From Frigoribacterium sp. CG_9.8 (GTDB lineage Bacteria > Actinomycetota > Actinomycetes > Actinomycetales > Microbacteriaceae): 64,000 nt of DNA. Of this stretch, positions 1 through 7,571 are shown in pieces. The DNA lies in contig NZ_JADOVH010000001.1 in the NCBI RefSeq assembly GCF_015751965.1, forward strand, positions 868,001-932,000, in the 5' to 3' direction. Within the stretch, counting starts at the first letter, position 1. Each line of letters begins with the position of its first letter. Made by a program: the position numbers and the translations under genes. The notes under the pieces were generated by a model, which ran no database searches, had not been told where the DNA came from, and saw only the letters and a program-made list of their open reading frames with translations.

Positions 1-2838
1 GTCACGCCGGATCAGCCGACGACAGAGCAGCGGGAGGCAGTGCTGCCACTGCCAGCACAGCCAGATACCGGACAGCCAGAAACTGCACAGGAGAAGACTG
101 TGCAGGAGAAGACTTCGCAGCCGAAGACGGCCAAAGCGAAGGCACCCCGGCCGACTGAGGATTCCGCTGCGAAGAACACCGCCAACGGCACCGCTGACGA
201 TGCCGCCGAGACCGCCACAGCGACTGCCGCCGAGACTGTCACCGAACCGACGGCGAAGCGAACACCGGTCCGCCGCACGACTGCAAAGTCCAGCACCGCA
301 AAGTCTGGCGCATCCAACTTTGACGAAGCGCTCTCCGACGGCGAAAAGTCTGGGCCGGAGTCCTCGACGCAGGCATCGACGCAGGAACCAATGAAGGCAC
401 CGATGCAGGCAGCGGTCGTCCTGCCCAGCACATCGCTGCTGTTCCAGGCGCCAGATCTTCCCGTGATCGCGCCACGATCGGCACCCGATGACGATTACGA
501 CGATGAGCCGAGGAATAACCGGGCTCCGCGAAACTCCCGCAAATCTCGCAACGATCGCAGCAATGACCGCGAAAACGATCGCGCTAACGATCGCAATGAT
601 GATCGCAACAACGATCGCGCTAACGGTCGCAATGATGGTCGCAACAACGATCGCGCTAACGATCGCAATGACGATCGCAACGATTACCGCGCTGACGACC
701 GAAACACGGATCGCGACAGGGGAGATGACGACGGCGAGCAGACGTCGGTTCGCCGCCGGTCACGGCGTCGCGCCGGTGATGAAGACCGCGACTCGGGCGG
801 TGGAAATTCTGGCAAGTCCAACCCGTCCAATACGGTCGTCAAGGTGCGTGCCCCCCGCGCGGTTCCCGAACTCAGTAATGAGCCGACGAAGGTGCGTGGC
901 TCGACTCGCCTCGAGGCGAAGAAACAGCGTCGCCGCGACGGCCGCGATGCCGGCCGCCGCCGGCCGGTAATCACGGAAGCCGAATTTCTGGCCCGCCGCG
1001 AAAGTGTCGATCGCAAGATGGTCGTGCGCTCGAAGTTCGACCGCATCCAGATCGGGGTGCTCGAAGACGGAGTGCTCGTCGAGCACTACGTCGCCAAGGC
1101 TGCGGATGCCAGTCTGATCGGCAACGTCTACCTCGGTCGTGTTCAGAACGTGCTCCCGAGCATGGAGGCCGCCTTCGTCGACATCGGGCGCGGTCGTAAC
1201 GCTGTGCTCTACTCGGGCGAAGTGGATTGGGAGGCCGCCGCCGAGAACTCCGCCGACGGCAAGAGCCAGGCCCGCCGCATCGAGCTCGCCCTGAAGCCGG
1301 GTGACAAGGTTCTCGTTCAGGTGACCAAGGATCCGGTCGGTCACAAGGGCGCGCGTCTCACCAGCCAAGTCAGTCTTCCCGGCCGCTACCTCGTATACGT
1401 GCCGAACGGATCGATGAACGGGATCAGCCGCAAGCTGCCTGATACTGAGCGTGCGCGGCTGAAGAAGATCCTCAATGAGGTACTGCCCGAGAACGTCGGC
1501 GTGATCGTCCGCACGGCTGCAGAGGGCGCGACTGACGAACAGCTCACCCTCGATGTCAACCGCCTCACCGCGCAGTGGGCCACGATCAGCGCGACCCTCG
1601 AGAACGTGCAGGCTCCCGCACTGCTCCACAGTGAACCCGACCTGCTGGTGAAGATCGTGCGTGATGTCTTCAACGAAGACTTCCACGAGCTCGTAATCGA
1701 TGGTGAGGATGCCAAAGCTACGATCACGACGTACCTCTCCCAGGTGGCCCCCGATCTCGTCAGCCGCTTGCAGAGCTACACCGGAACTGTCGACTCGTTT
1801 GACGAATACCGCATTACGGAGCAGATCGAGAAAGCGCTGGATCGCAAGGTCTGGCTACCCTCCGGTGGTTCGCTCGTCATCGACCGCACTGAGGCCATGA
1901 CCGTCGTCGACGTCAACACCGGCAAGTTTGTCGGCTCCGGCGGTAACCTCGAAGAGACGGTCACAAAGAACAACCTCGAGTCGGCAGAAGAGATCGTGCG
2001 CCAGTTACGTCTGCGCGATATCGGCGGAATCATCGTCGTCGACTTTATCGATATGGTGCTCGAGTCGAATCGTGATCTCGTGCTGCGCCGCCTGGTTGAA
2101 TGCCTGAGCCGTGATCGCACCAAGCACCAGGTCGCCGAGGTGACCTCACTCGGCCTGGTGCAGATGACCCGAAAGAAGCTCGGCCTCGGGCTCATCGAGT
2201 CGTTCAGCGAACCCTGCGAGTTCTGCGCGGGCCGCGGCATCGTCATCCACCACGACCCCGTCACCCGTCATCGCCAGTCGGTGCAGCCGGAGACCCCGCG
2301 TCGTGGACGTGGAAAAGGTGGCAATGGAAGCGGCAACGGCGGCAGTGATTCCGGGCGCGGCAACGGTGCGTCGAGCAACGGTGCGTCGTCCGGGCAGAGG
2401 CCGAATGGGGGAACGCACGCGATCACCGATGACGTGAAGAATGCCCTCGCCCAAATTGCAGCATCGACGATCACGCACGCGCCAGTCGAGGAACCTGCCG
2501 CTGCTGAGGGTTTGAACGCTCCGACGGAACAGGCGGTAGCGGCTCCGGTCGCTGCCAACAGTGCTGCGAAGGTCGCGTCTGACTCGCCAGAGGTGGAGGC
2601 CGTGACTATTGCAGCGGCCGAAGCCGCTATCGAGATCCTCGATATCCCGGTGAAGTCGAACTCGCGCGGACCGCGACGGATCTCCACCCACGATGCCGAG
2701 CTGATTCTTGACTCCGTGCTTGATGCGCTTCCGGAGCCGAAGCAACCGGGGCAGGGACGCTCGCGCGTCTCGCGGCGCGCGTCGAGCGCCGGCACCGTGC
2801 GAACCTCCGATTCGACCGAGGGTCTGCACGCCGAGTAA
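1..2838 (+). CDS. rne: Ribonuclease E/G, 5' end cut by the window
   Basis: Single-strand endoribonuclease for mRNA turnover and rRNA processing. The frame is open from base 1, so the true start probably lies upstream; the first start codon in the window is GTG at 40, giving 932 residues. The N-terminal third is disordered and acidic/Arg-rich, with an Arg-Asn-Asp repeat. The catalytic part begins near residue 327 with the S1-like fold (GNVYLGRVQNVLPSMEAAFV), then the DNase I-like region with metal-binding DVNTG (about 624) and VVDFIDM (about 666), then the zinc-link CEFCAGRG (about 726). The C-terminal tail is Gly/Ser/Ala-rich, as in actinobacterial RNase E. In related genomes this gene usually sits just upstream of rplU; here four or five genes intervene. 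The assignment to RNase E/G is firm; choosing E over G is conventional. Confidence 0.95.
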   Translation, partial: VTPDQPTTEQREAVLPLPAQPDTGQPETAQEKTVQEKTSQPKTAKAKAPRPTEDSAAKNTANGTADDAAETATATAAETVTEPTAKRTPVRRTTAKSSTAKSGASNFDEALSDGEKSGPESSTQASTQEPMKAPMQAAVVLPSTSLLFQAPDLPVIAPRSAPDDDYDDEPRNNRAPRNSRKSRNDRSNDRENDRANDRNDDRNNDRANGRNDGRNNDRANDRNDDRNDYRADDRNTDRDRGDDDGEQTSVRRRSRRRAGDEDRDSGGGNSGKSNPSNTVVKVRAPRAVPELSNEPTKVRGSTRLEAKKQRRRDGRDAGRRRPVITEAEFLARRESVDRKMVVRSKFDRIQIGVLEDGVLVEHYVAKAADASLIGNVYLGRVQNVLPSMEAAFVDIGRGRNAVLYSGEVDWEAAAENSADGKSQARRIELALKPGDKVLVQVTKDPVGHKGARLTSQVSLPGRYLVYVPNGSMNGISRKLPDTERARLKKILNEVLPENVGVIVRTAAEGATDEQLTLDVNRLTAQWATISATLENVQAPALLHSEPDLLVKIVRDVFNEDFHELVIDGEDAKATITTYLSQVAPDLVSRLQSYTGTVDSFDEYRITEQIEKALDRKVWLPSGGSLVIDRTEAMTVVDVNTGKFVGSGGNLEETVTKNNLESAEEIVRQLRLRDIGGIIVVDFIDMVLESNRDLVLRRLVECLSRDRTKHQVAEVTSLGLVQMTRKKLGLGLIESFSEPCEFCAGRGIVIHHDPVTRHRQSVQPETPRRGRGKGGNGSGNGGSDSGRGNGASSNGASSGQRPNGGTHAITDDVKNALAQIAASTITHAPVEEPAAAEGLNAPTEQAVAAPVAANSAAKVASDSPEVEAVTIAAAEAAIEILDIPVKSNSRGPRRISTHDAELILDSVLDALPEPKQPGQGRSRVSRRASSAGTVRTSDSTEGLHAE
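577..684 (+). repeat. 36-bp in-frame tandem repeat, 3 copies, in rne
   Basis: Three adjacent 36-bp units (577-612, 613-648, 649-684) begin gatcgcgctaac and differ by a few substitutions. Each encodes an Arg/Asn/Asp dodecapeptide. The surrounding 545-720 is made of looser 12-bp versions of the same pattern. It lies in the disordered N-terminal extension before the catalytic domain. Confidence 0.85.
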
Positions 2839-2884
2839 TCAGAAGTTGCTCGCGAGTCGGCCCCGTGACGTGGTCGTAGCAACG

Positions 2885-2890
2885 TAGGAT
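2885..2890 (+). promoter_or_regulatory. Candidate -10 box for a leaderless permease mRNA
   Basis: TAGGAT ends 7 nt before the GTG at 2898, so transcription would start at or next to the start codon. No Shine-Dalgarno sequence is visible. No convincing -35 was found. Confidence 0.5.
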
Positions 2891-2897
2891 CCCGCAG

Positions 2898-3923
2898 GTG
2901 GGCATCCGGGTAGCAGAGCGCGAACGCCGCGCCATCCGAATGCCCACCATCGTGGGCCTGTCCGTTGGGCTGGTCGGAATCGTCGGGGTCTTCCTGGTGC
3001 GTGCGCTGACCCCGGCGCTTGGGCCGTGGTCGCTGCCCAACCGCGTGCAGGACCTCCTCACGCTGTCGATCAGCGTAATTATTGAGTCGCTGCCGTTTGT
3101 GGTCCTCGGAATCCTGTTGTCGATCCTTGTGCAGGTCTGGGTTCCCGACCGCTGGATCATGCGGATTTTGCCACGCAACGCTTTTCTCCGGCGCGTCACC
3201 ATCTCGTTTCTGGGCGTATTCCTTCCGGTCTGCGAATGCGGCAATGTGCCGCTCGCGCGCGGACTGATGGTCAAGGGATTCACTGTCTCTGAGTCAATGA
3301 CTTTTTTGCTTGCCGCGCCGATTATCAACCCGATCACCATCCTCACGACCGGCCAGGCTTTTGGCTTCGACAGCTGGGTGTTCGCGGCACGTCTGGTGGG
3401 CGGCTTCGTCATCGCGAATCTGATCGGCTGGCTCTACGCCAAGCATCCCGACCAGGACAGCCTGCTCACCGACCGCTTTGCCGCGGAATGCCGCCTGCCC
3501 GACCCGCACGAACACGATCAGACTCGGTGGCAGAAGAGTGTGGAGCTTTTCACGCGTGAGAGCGCCGTGATCATGCCTGCCCTGTTCATCGGCTCGCTTA
3601 TTGCCGGACTCGTACAGGTCGCCGTGCCGCGCTCGGTGCTGCTGAGCCTGGGGAGCAATCCGCTCTGGTCGATTCTTGCGATGATGGCGCTCGCGTTCGT
3701 GATTTCAGTCTGCTCGAACGTTGACTCGTTCTTCATCCTCCCGTTCGCCAGTACCTTTATGCCCGGCTCGATTGCAGTGTTCCTTCTCTTCGGCCCGATC
3801 ATCGACATCAAGATGCTCACCCTCATGCGCACCACTTTCCGCGCCAAAGTGCTGGTGCAACTCACTGTGATCGTCGGATTGCTCAGTGCTCTGATCGGAT
3901 TGGTCGTGAATTATCTTGCCTAG
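2898..3923 (+). CDS. Permease of the DUF318/ArsP-like family
   Basis: Integral membrane protein of 341 residues, of the predicted permease family that includes ArsP. About eight hydrophobic segments are visible. It carries the family's Cys motif CECGNVPLARG (about residue 112) and a second conserved CSNVDSF (about 275). The start is GTG 2898; an ATG at 2940 is possible, but the TAGGAT box 7 nt upstream favours 2898. It overlaps the next gene by 8 nt, and these two families are commonly paired, so the two products probably act together in the membrane. The substrate is unknown; the cysteines hint at a thiophilic metal or metalloid. Family confidence is high, function low. Confidence 0.85.
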   Translation: MGIRVAERERRAIRMPTIVGLSVGLVGIVGVFLVRALTPALGPWSLPNRVQDLLTLSISVIIESLPFVVLGILLSILVQVWVPDRWIMRILPRNAFLRRVTISFLGVFLPVCECGNVPLARGLMVKGFTVSESMTFLLAAPIINPITILTTGQAFGFDSWVFAARLVGGFVIANLIGWLYAKHPDQDSLLTDRFAAECRLPDPHEHDQTRWQKSVELFTRESAVIMPALFIGSLIAGLVQVAVPRSVLLSLGSNPLWSILAMMALAFVISVCSNVDSFFILPFASTFMPGSIAVFLLFGPIIDIKMLTLMRTTFRAKVLVQLTVIVGLLSALIGLVVNYLA

Positions 3924-4716
3924 GTTCACTCGCTGGCAGGGCATCGCGCTGTGCGTTGCAGCCCTCGTGTCGACGGTCTGGCTGGCGGTGACCAACCAGC
4001 TCATTCTGTACATTCATCCGCGATACATCGTGTTCACAGTAATCATGGCGGCACTGGGGCTCGTGCTGGTCGTGGCGAGTTTTCGGCAGGCGGCAGCGCA
4101 CACGAACGAGCCTGCGAACGAGCACGAACGCGAACGCGAACACGAGCACGAACTCGAGCACGAGCAGCCGAGCTCCGGTCGCCTTCGCCGGGGGATCACG
4201 GTCATCGGCTCGATGCTGACCCTGGTGATGGCCGTTGCTCTCGTCGTCGTACCCCCCACGACACTCACCACCGCCACGGCTGAGCAGCGGGTGATAAATA
4301 GTACGCAGGTCGGCCCGGGCACGAGAACCGTGGACTCTGCGGCATCCGCTCCTGCGGGGGCCTACGCGCGCTTCACCGTGCTCGATTGGTCGTCACTGCT
4401 GCGTCAGACCACCGACGTTGGCTTCTATCGCGAGAAGGAAGCCAATGTCGTGGGATTCATTACCAGGGATAAGGATGATCCGAAGAACGTCTTTTATGTG
4501 TCCCGGTTCGTGATCACCTGCTGCGCCGTCGATGCGCAGCCGGTGGGCGTGCCGGTGTACCTCCCCAACTGGCAGGACCGCTTTGCAGCCGACCAGTGGG
4601 TGAAGGTGAGTGGGTCGTTCGAGACCAATCCCAGTACACAGAGCCAGCAGTCAATCGCCCTGGTTCCCACATCGACGACGAAAGTAGACCAGCCAAGTGA
4701 GCCGTATCTCTACTGA
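3916..4716 (+). CDS. TIGR03943/DUF1980 family membrane protein, permease partner
   Basis: Partner protein of the preceding permease, 266 residues. The start is TTG 3916, inside the end of the permease gene (8-nt overlap), indicating translational coupling. Two N-terminal membrane segments are followed by a His/Glu/Arg-rich stretch (about residues 60-90, HEREREHEHELEHE), a third membrane segment, and a C-terminal domain with the conserved VITCCAVDAQPVGVPVY motif near residue 197. The double cysteine and the His-rich loop look suited to metal binding, which would fit a metal-handling permease complex. This is inference; no substrate can be read from the sequence. Confidence 0.8.
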   Translation: MPRFTRWQGIALCVAALVSTVWLAVTNQLILYIHPRYIVFTVIMAALGLVLVVASFRQAAAHTNEPANEHEREREHEHELEHEQPSSGRLRRGITVIGSMLTLVMAVALVVVPPTTLTTATAEQRVINSTQVGPGTRTVDSAASAPAGAYARFTVLDWSSLLRQTTDVGFYREKEANVVGFITRDKDDPKNVFYVSRFVITCCAVDAQPVGVPVYLPNWQDRFAADQWVKVSGSFETNPSTQSQQSIALVPTSTTKVDQPSEPYLY

Positions 4717-6121
4717 CGACGCAGATGGTGCTGGCGAGCCGGCAAAGCGGTTTCGCCGCGCTCTTACCTTTACCGTGGTCGCACTCGTGGTCCTCGTCGC
4801 CGGCTTTGCGGGGCTCAACTTTTTGCAGGGGCCAAAGCTGTCAAGTGGCACCGTCGATGCGGATCGAGTGGTCGCTCGAGCCGGACAGCAACTGCGGCTA
4901 TTCGCCAACCAGAGCATCCTCAGCGTGTCGAAGAAGAACGTGTCGGTAAGCCCAGCTGTGCCATTCACCGTGAGCACTACCGGCGCAATCATTGCCGTGC
5001 AGTTCACGGACCGTCTGCGCTACGGCACCACATATTCGGTGCGGGTATCAGATGTTGCCAATGCGTTCCAGCCCCGGGTATCGACCTTCGATTATTCGTT
5101 CACTACGGCTGCCGCACAGATTTACTACCTGGATCGGGCCGACCCGGCAGTCGGTGCGGGCCAGCTCGACTCGATAGTGCGTACGGGGCTTCGCGGCAGT
5201 GAGCGCACCATCATCTATTCGGCCCCCCGCATTCAGCAATTCGTCGTCTTCGCCCAGGCGCTCGCCGTCACTACGCTTGCAGACGACGGCACGAGTTCGC
5301 TCTCAATAGTGGGGCTGTCGAGCAAGTTGGTCGAGAAAATTCAGTTGCCGGGGCCAGGCACTATCGACGAGCTGCGGGGTGAATCGGATACCGGATTGCT
5401 CGGTTTCGTCTTCACGAGTGCGGGCGCCGCAGTCTCGCGAGAGTTCACCACTGTGCTGATGCGGGTTGACCTGACCGGGGTACACACGGTGATACCGGTG
5501 CCTGACCTCGCCGGCAAACCACTCGGCGTGCTGAGCTGGGGGTTTCTGGGTGGAAGCACGAACATCGTCGCACAGGGCCAGGACCAGACAGTGTTTCTCA
5601 TTGATGCCGCAAAGTCTGGTCCACCAGTGCCTCTCGGTCAGTACACGGGCCTGGGGCGCAGCGCGCCCGATGGGAAGCAGATCGTCGTGAGCGACGCCTT
5701 CGGTAAAATCGCCTACTCCCTCGCCGATGGTACCCAGACCCGTCTCCCGTCGCTGCCTATTGCCGGAGCATCCACTTACGGCGGTGATGTCGTGCTGCTT
5801 GATCGGGGTACAGCCCGAGTGCAGCAGGTGGCCGTGTTCGATTCGGCAAAGGGCGGCAAGTTTCAGAGCTATCTCGTTTACGAAAGCGGTACGACCTCCC
5901 GGGTGCTTTACCAGACACCGGATGACGCGGGCAGCATCGAGAATTTCAGTATTTCTCCGAACGGCCAGTTCGCTGCGGTGAATGTCATCCCCGACTATGC
6001 GAACAGCGTTTCTGACGGCTACGCGGTCAATGCTCAATCCACCTCTATCAGCACCGTCGTCATCGATATCGCCAGTGGTGCGGTCGTCCGAAGCGTGGAG
6101 GGTTTCAACGAGAGCTGGTAA
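4697..6121 (+). CDS. Membrane-anchored extracytoplasmic protein with Ig-like and propeller-like regions
   Basis: Unknown function, 474 residues. The start is GTG 4697, overlapping the DUF1980 gene by 20 nt, so it is the third gene of the same transcript. One membrane segment at about residues 22-44 is followed by an extracellular part. Residues about 50-135 look like a bacterial Ig-like fold (hydrophobic strands ending in STFDYSFTT). The remainder has repeated beta-rich blocks (for example YYLDRADPAVGAG and LGRSAPDGKQIVVSD) like a six- or seven-bladed propeller. It could sense or bind a ligand outside the membrane for the permease pair. I recognise no catalytic motif. Confidence 0.7.
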   Translation: MSRISTDDADGAGEPAKRFRRALTFTVVALVVLVAGFAGLNFLQGPKLSSGTVDADRVVARAGQQLRLFANQSILSVSKKNVSVSPAVPFTVSTTGAIIAVQFTDRLRYGTTYSVRVSDVANAFQPRVSTFDYSFTTAAAQIYYLDRADPAVGAGQLDSIVRTGLRGSERTIIYSAPRIQQFVVFAQALAVTTLADDGTSSLSIVGLSSKLVEKIQLPGPGTIDELRGESDTGLLGFVFTSAGAAVSREFTTVLMRVDLTGVHTVIPVPDLAGKPLGVLSWGFLGGSTNIVAQGQDQTVFLIDAAKSGPPVPLGQYTGLGRSAPDGKQIVVSDAFGKIAYSLADGTQTRLPSLPIAGASTYGGDVVLLDRGTARVQQVAVFDSAKGGKFQSYLVYESGTTSRVLYQTPDDAGSIENFSISPNGQFAAVNVIPDYANSVSDGYAVNAQSTSISTVVIDIASGAVVRSVEGFNESW

Positions 6122-6155
6122 CGCGTCGAGGTCATGCTTCGCAGATTCTGGTCGT

Positions 6156-6170
6156 GGGGGGGGGGGGGGG
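6156..6170. repeat. G15 homopolymer tract
   Basis: Fifteen consecutive G (C on the other strand) between two convergent genes, 35 nt after the stop at 6121 and 30 nt before the stop at 6200. No other run of this length was noticed in the window. Confidence 0.9.
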
Positions 6171-6199
6171 ATGCGCGGGCTCGCGGAGTTCTGATGTGG

Positions 6200-6472
6200 T
6201 TACAGCTGGCGGCGTTCCCGCTGGGAGACCCGCAAGCCGCTGTGGCGTAATCGTTCGACGAGTTGCCGGATGCTCACCGGTTCGGCTCCCGCAGCCACCA
6301 GTTCGTCGTACCTGTCTTGCGGCACATCGTAGTGATCGAGGTCGAAACTCCGCAGGGGGATGCCCATTCGGCTGGTGAAGTCGTGCAACTCGGCAAGGGA
6401 GCTGTCACTCACCAGATGAGACCAGAGCATCTCGTGGGCTGGCCACCTCGGCTGATCAATCAGGATGGCCAT
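6200..6472 (-). CDS. DUF4031 domain protein
   Basis: Small cytoplasmic protein of 90 residues that matches the actinobacterial DUF4031 family along its full length. It begins MAILIDQPRWPAHEMLWSHL and contains LHDFTSRMGIPLRSFDLDHYDVP and RLRHSGLRVSQRERR, which are typical of that family. The biochemical function is not known. ATG start at 6472. A small open frame ends 9 nt upstream on the same strand and may be its operon partner. It points towards the rne side and is convergent with the gene ending at 6121. Confidence 0.85.
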   Translation of the reverse strand: MAILIDQPRWPAHEMLWSHLVSDSSLAELHDFTSRMGIPLRSFDLDHYDVPQDRYDELVAAGAEPVSIRQLVERLRHSGLRVSQRERRQL

Positions 6473-6481
6473 CGACCGAGT

Positions 6482-6670
6482 CTAAACGGGAAGGTTTCGA
6501 AGAGCACTTCGCTGACCCACCGGATCTCCACCACTGAGGGAGAGCAGTTCTTTCGGGCTCTCGAGTAACTGGCGGCTCGGGGCGGTGGACAGTTTTTGAG
6601 CGTCGCGCCACTCGTGATCCTCATGTGTTTCCTGGTTCGGATGTGGCTCGAACGGCATCCGTTCGAGCAC
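6482..6670 (-). CDS. Possible small hypothetical protein or gene remnant upstream of DUF4031
   Basis: A 62-residue frame from GTG 6670 ends 9 nt before the DUF4031 start. Its composition is protein-like (RMPFEPHPNQETHEDHEW, then LESPKELLSLSGGDPVGQ) rather than the Arg/Ser/Pro-rich pattern of shadow frames. The frame stays open 45 nt further upstream (VDVADAVVLER) before a stop, without another start. I recognise no family. It may be a real small gene, or the 3' remnant of a longer one. Confidence 0.35.
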   Translation of the reverse strand: MLERMPFEPHPNQETHEDHEWRDAQKLSTAPSRQLLESPKELLSLSGGDPVGQRSALRNLPV

Positions 6671-6716
6671 GACGGCGTCGGCAACGTCGACACGGTGTGA
6701 ACACGCCGCTCAGCGT

Positions 6717-6746
6717 TTGACCGGAGCGGCGATCATCCACTATTGT
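6717..6746 (+). promoter_or_regulatory. Sigma-A-type promoter for rplU-rpmA
   Basis: TTGACC (6717-6722) and TATTGT (6741-6746) are separated by 18 bp, upstream of rplU. A transcript starting near 6753 would have a leader of about 90 nt. Confidence 0.55.
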
Positions 6747-6754
6747 TGAACTCC

Positions 6755-6792
6755 GGTGTGTGCTGGGCTATGCCCGCAATCGAATGCACACC
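6755..6792 (+). other. Possible structured leader of rplU
   Basis: Within the predicted leader, GGTGTG (6755-6760) can pair with CACACC (6787-6792), and an inner stem GGGC/GCCC closes a TAT loop. Ribosomal protein operons are often regulated in their leaders. Pairing is seen directly; a regulatory role is inference. Confidence 0.3.
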
Positions 6793-6831
6793 AAGACTTC
6801 TGCCGAAATCATCGGTATCAGTTCACAGAGT

Positions 6832-6837
6832 TAGGGT
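6832..6837 (+). promoter_or_regulatory. Candidate proximal -10 box before rplU
   Basis: TAGGGT ends 6 nt before GTG 6844, the leaderless spacing seen at many genes in this window. It could provide a second, leaderless start for rplU alongside the promoter at 6717. Confidence 0.4.
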
Positions 6838-6843
6838 TCCCAA

Positions 6844-7152
6844 GTGGTTTACGCAGTTGTGCGCGCCGGTGGTCGGCAGGAAAAGATTGAGGTCGGAACC
6901 ATTGTGGTTCTCGACCGTATCAAGGCCGACAAAGACGGCAACGTCGAGCTCGTACCTGTGTTGCTGGTCGACGGCGACACCATCACGCATGACGCTGAGG
7001 CCCTTGCGAAGGTGAAGGTGACTGCAGAGGTCGTCGGCGACCTCCGAGGCCCTAAAATCGTCATTCAGAAGTTCAAGAATAAGACCGGGTACAAGAAGCG
7101 CCAGGGCCACCGCCAGGAGCTCACCCGCATCAAGATCACCAGCATTCAGTAA
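6844..7152 (+). CDS. rplU: 50S ribosomal protein L21
   Basis: Large-subunit ribosomal protein that binds 23S rRNA, 102 residues, the normal length. It starts [20 protein letters not shown] and ends with the conserved basic [24 protein letters not shown] start at 6844. It is the first gene of the classical rplU-rpmA-obg-proB cluster; rpmA follows after 25 nt. Confidence 0.98.
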   Translation: MVYAVVRAGGRQEKIEVGTIVVLDRIKADKDGNVELVPVLLVDGDTITHDAEALAKVKVTAEVVGDLRGPKIVIQKFKNKTGYKKRQGHRQELTRIKITSIQ

Positions 7153-7177
7153 CACCGAAGACGTCGAGGAACCAGTC

Positions 7178-7432
7178 ATGGCACACAAAAAGGGCGCAAG
7201 CTCCACCCGCAACGGTCGCGATTCCAACGCACAGCGCCTCGGCGTCAAGCGCTTCGGCGGCCAAGTCGTCAGCGCTGGCGAGATCATCGTGCGCCAGCGC
7301 GGCACTCACTTCCACCCCGGCGTCAATGTCGGACGTGGCGGCGACGACACTCTGTTTGCGCTCGCCGCTGGCGCGGTCGAATTCGGCGCCAAGGGTGGCC
7401 GCAAGGTCATCAACATCGTGGTGGCCGCGTAG
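7178..7432 (+). CDS. rpmA: 50S ribosomal protein L27
   Basis: Large-subunit protein whose N-terminus reaches the peptidyl-transferase centre, 84 residues. It starts directly with the mature-type [20 protein letters not shown], so no N-terminal cleavage extension (as in Firmicutes) is present, and contains [20 protein letters not shown]. The ATG at 7178 is preceded by GAGGAA. It is co-transcribed with rplU. Confidence 0.98.
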   Translation: MAHKKGASSTRNGRDSNAQRLGVKRFGGQVVSAGEIIVRQRGTHFHPGVNVGRGGDDTLFALAAGAVEFGAKGGRKVINIVVAA

Positions 7433-7450
7433 GCACCTAGGTCTCGATGC

Positions 7451-7492
7451 GGTCGCTATGCGACCTTCTCGGCCGCCGATCTCATGGAGATC
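7451..7492. terminator. Two adjacent hairpins between rpmA and obg
   Basis: GGTCGC-tat-GCGACC (7451-7465) and GATCTC-atg-GAGATC (7478-7492) form two perfect 6-bp stems in the 139-nt gap. The first is embedded in ggtctcgatgcggtcgct, which resembles the dispersed REP-like palindromes common in Microbacteriaceae genomes. They may attenuate read-through into obg or be a REP remnant. Confidence 0.4.
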
Positions 7493-7571
7493 GACAAATT
7501 CACTGGGTTCGGGCGGGCTTCGGCTCGCTCTTCCCAGTTAACCGCTCACTCAGCACACGAAAGGATGCGTT

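Noticed and set aside
760-1686. Long open frame antisense to rne
   Set aside because: It lies wholly opposite a clear RNase E coding region; GC-rich codon bias opens such frames, and the product has no recognisable domains.
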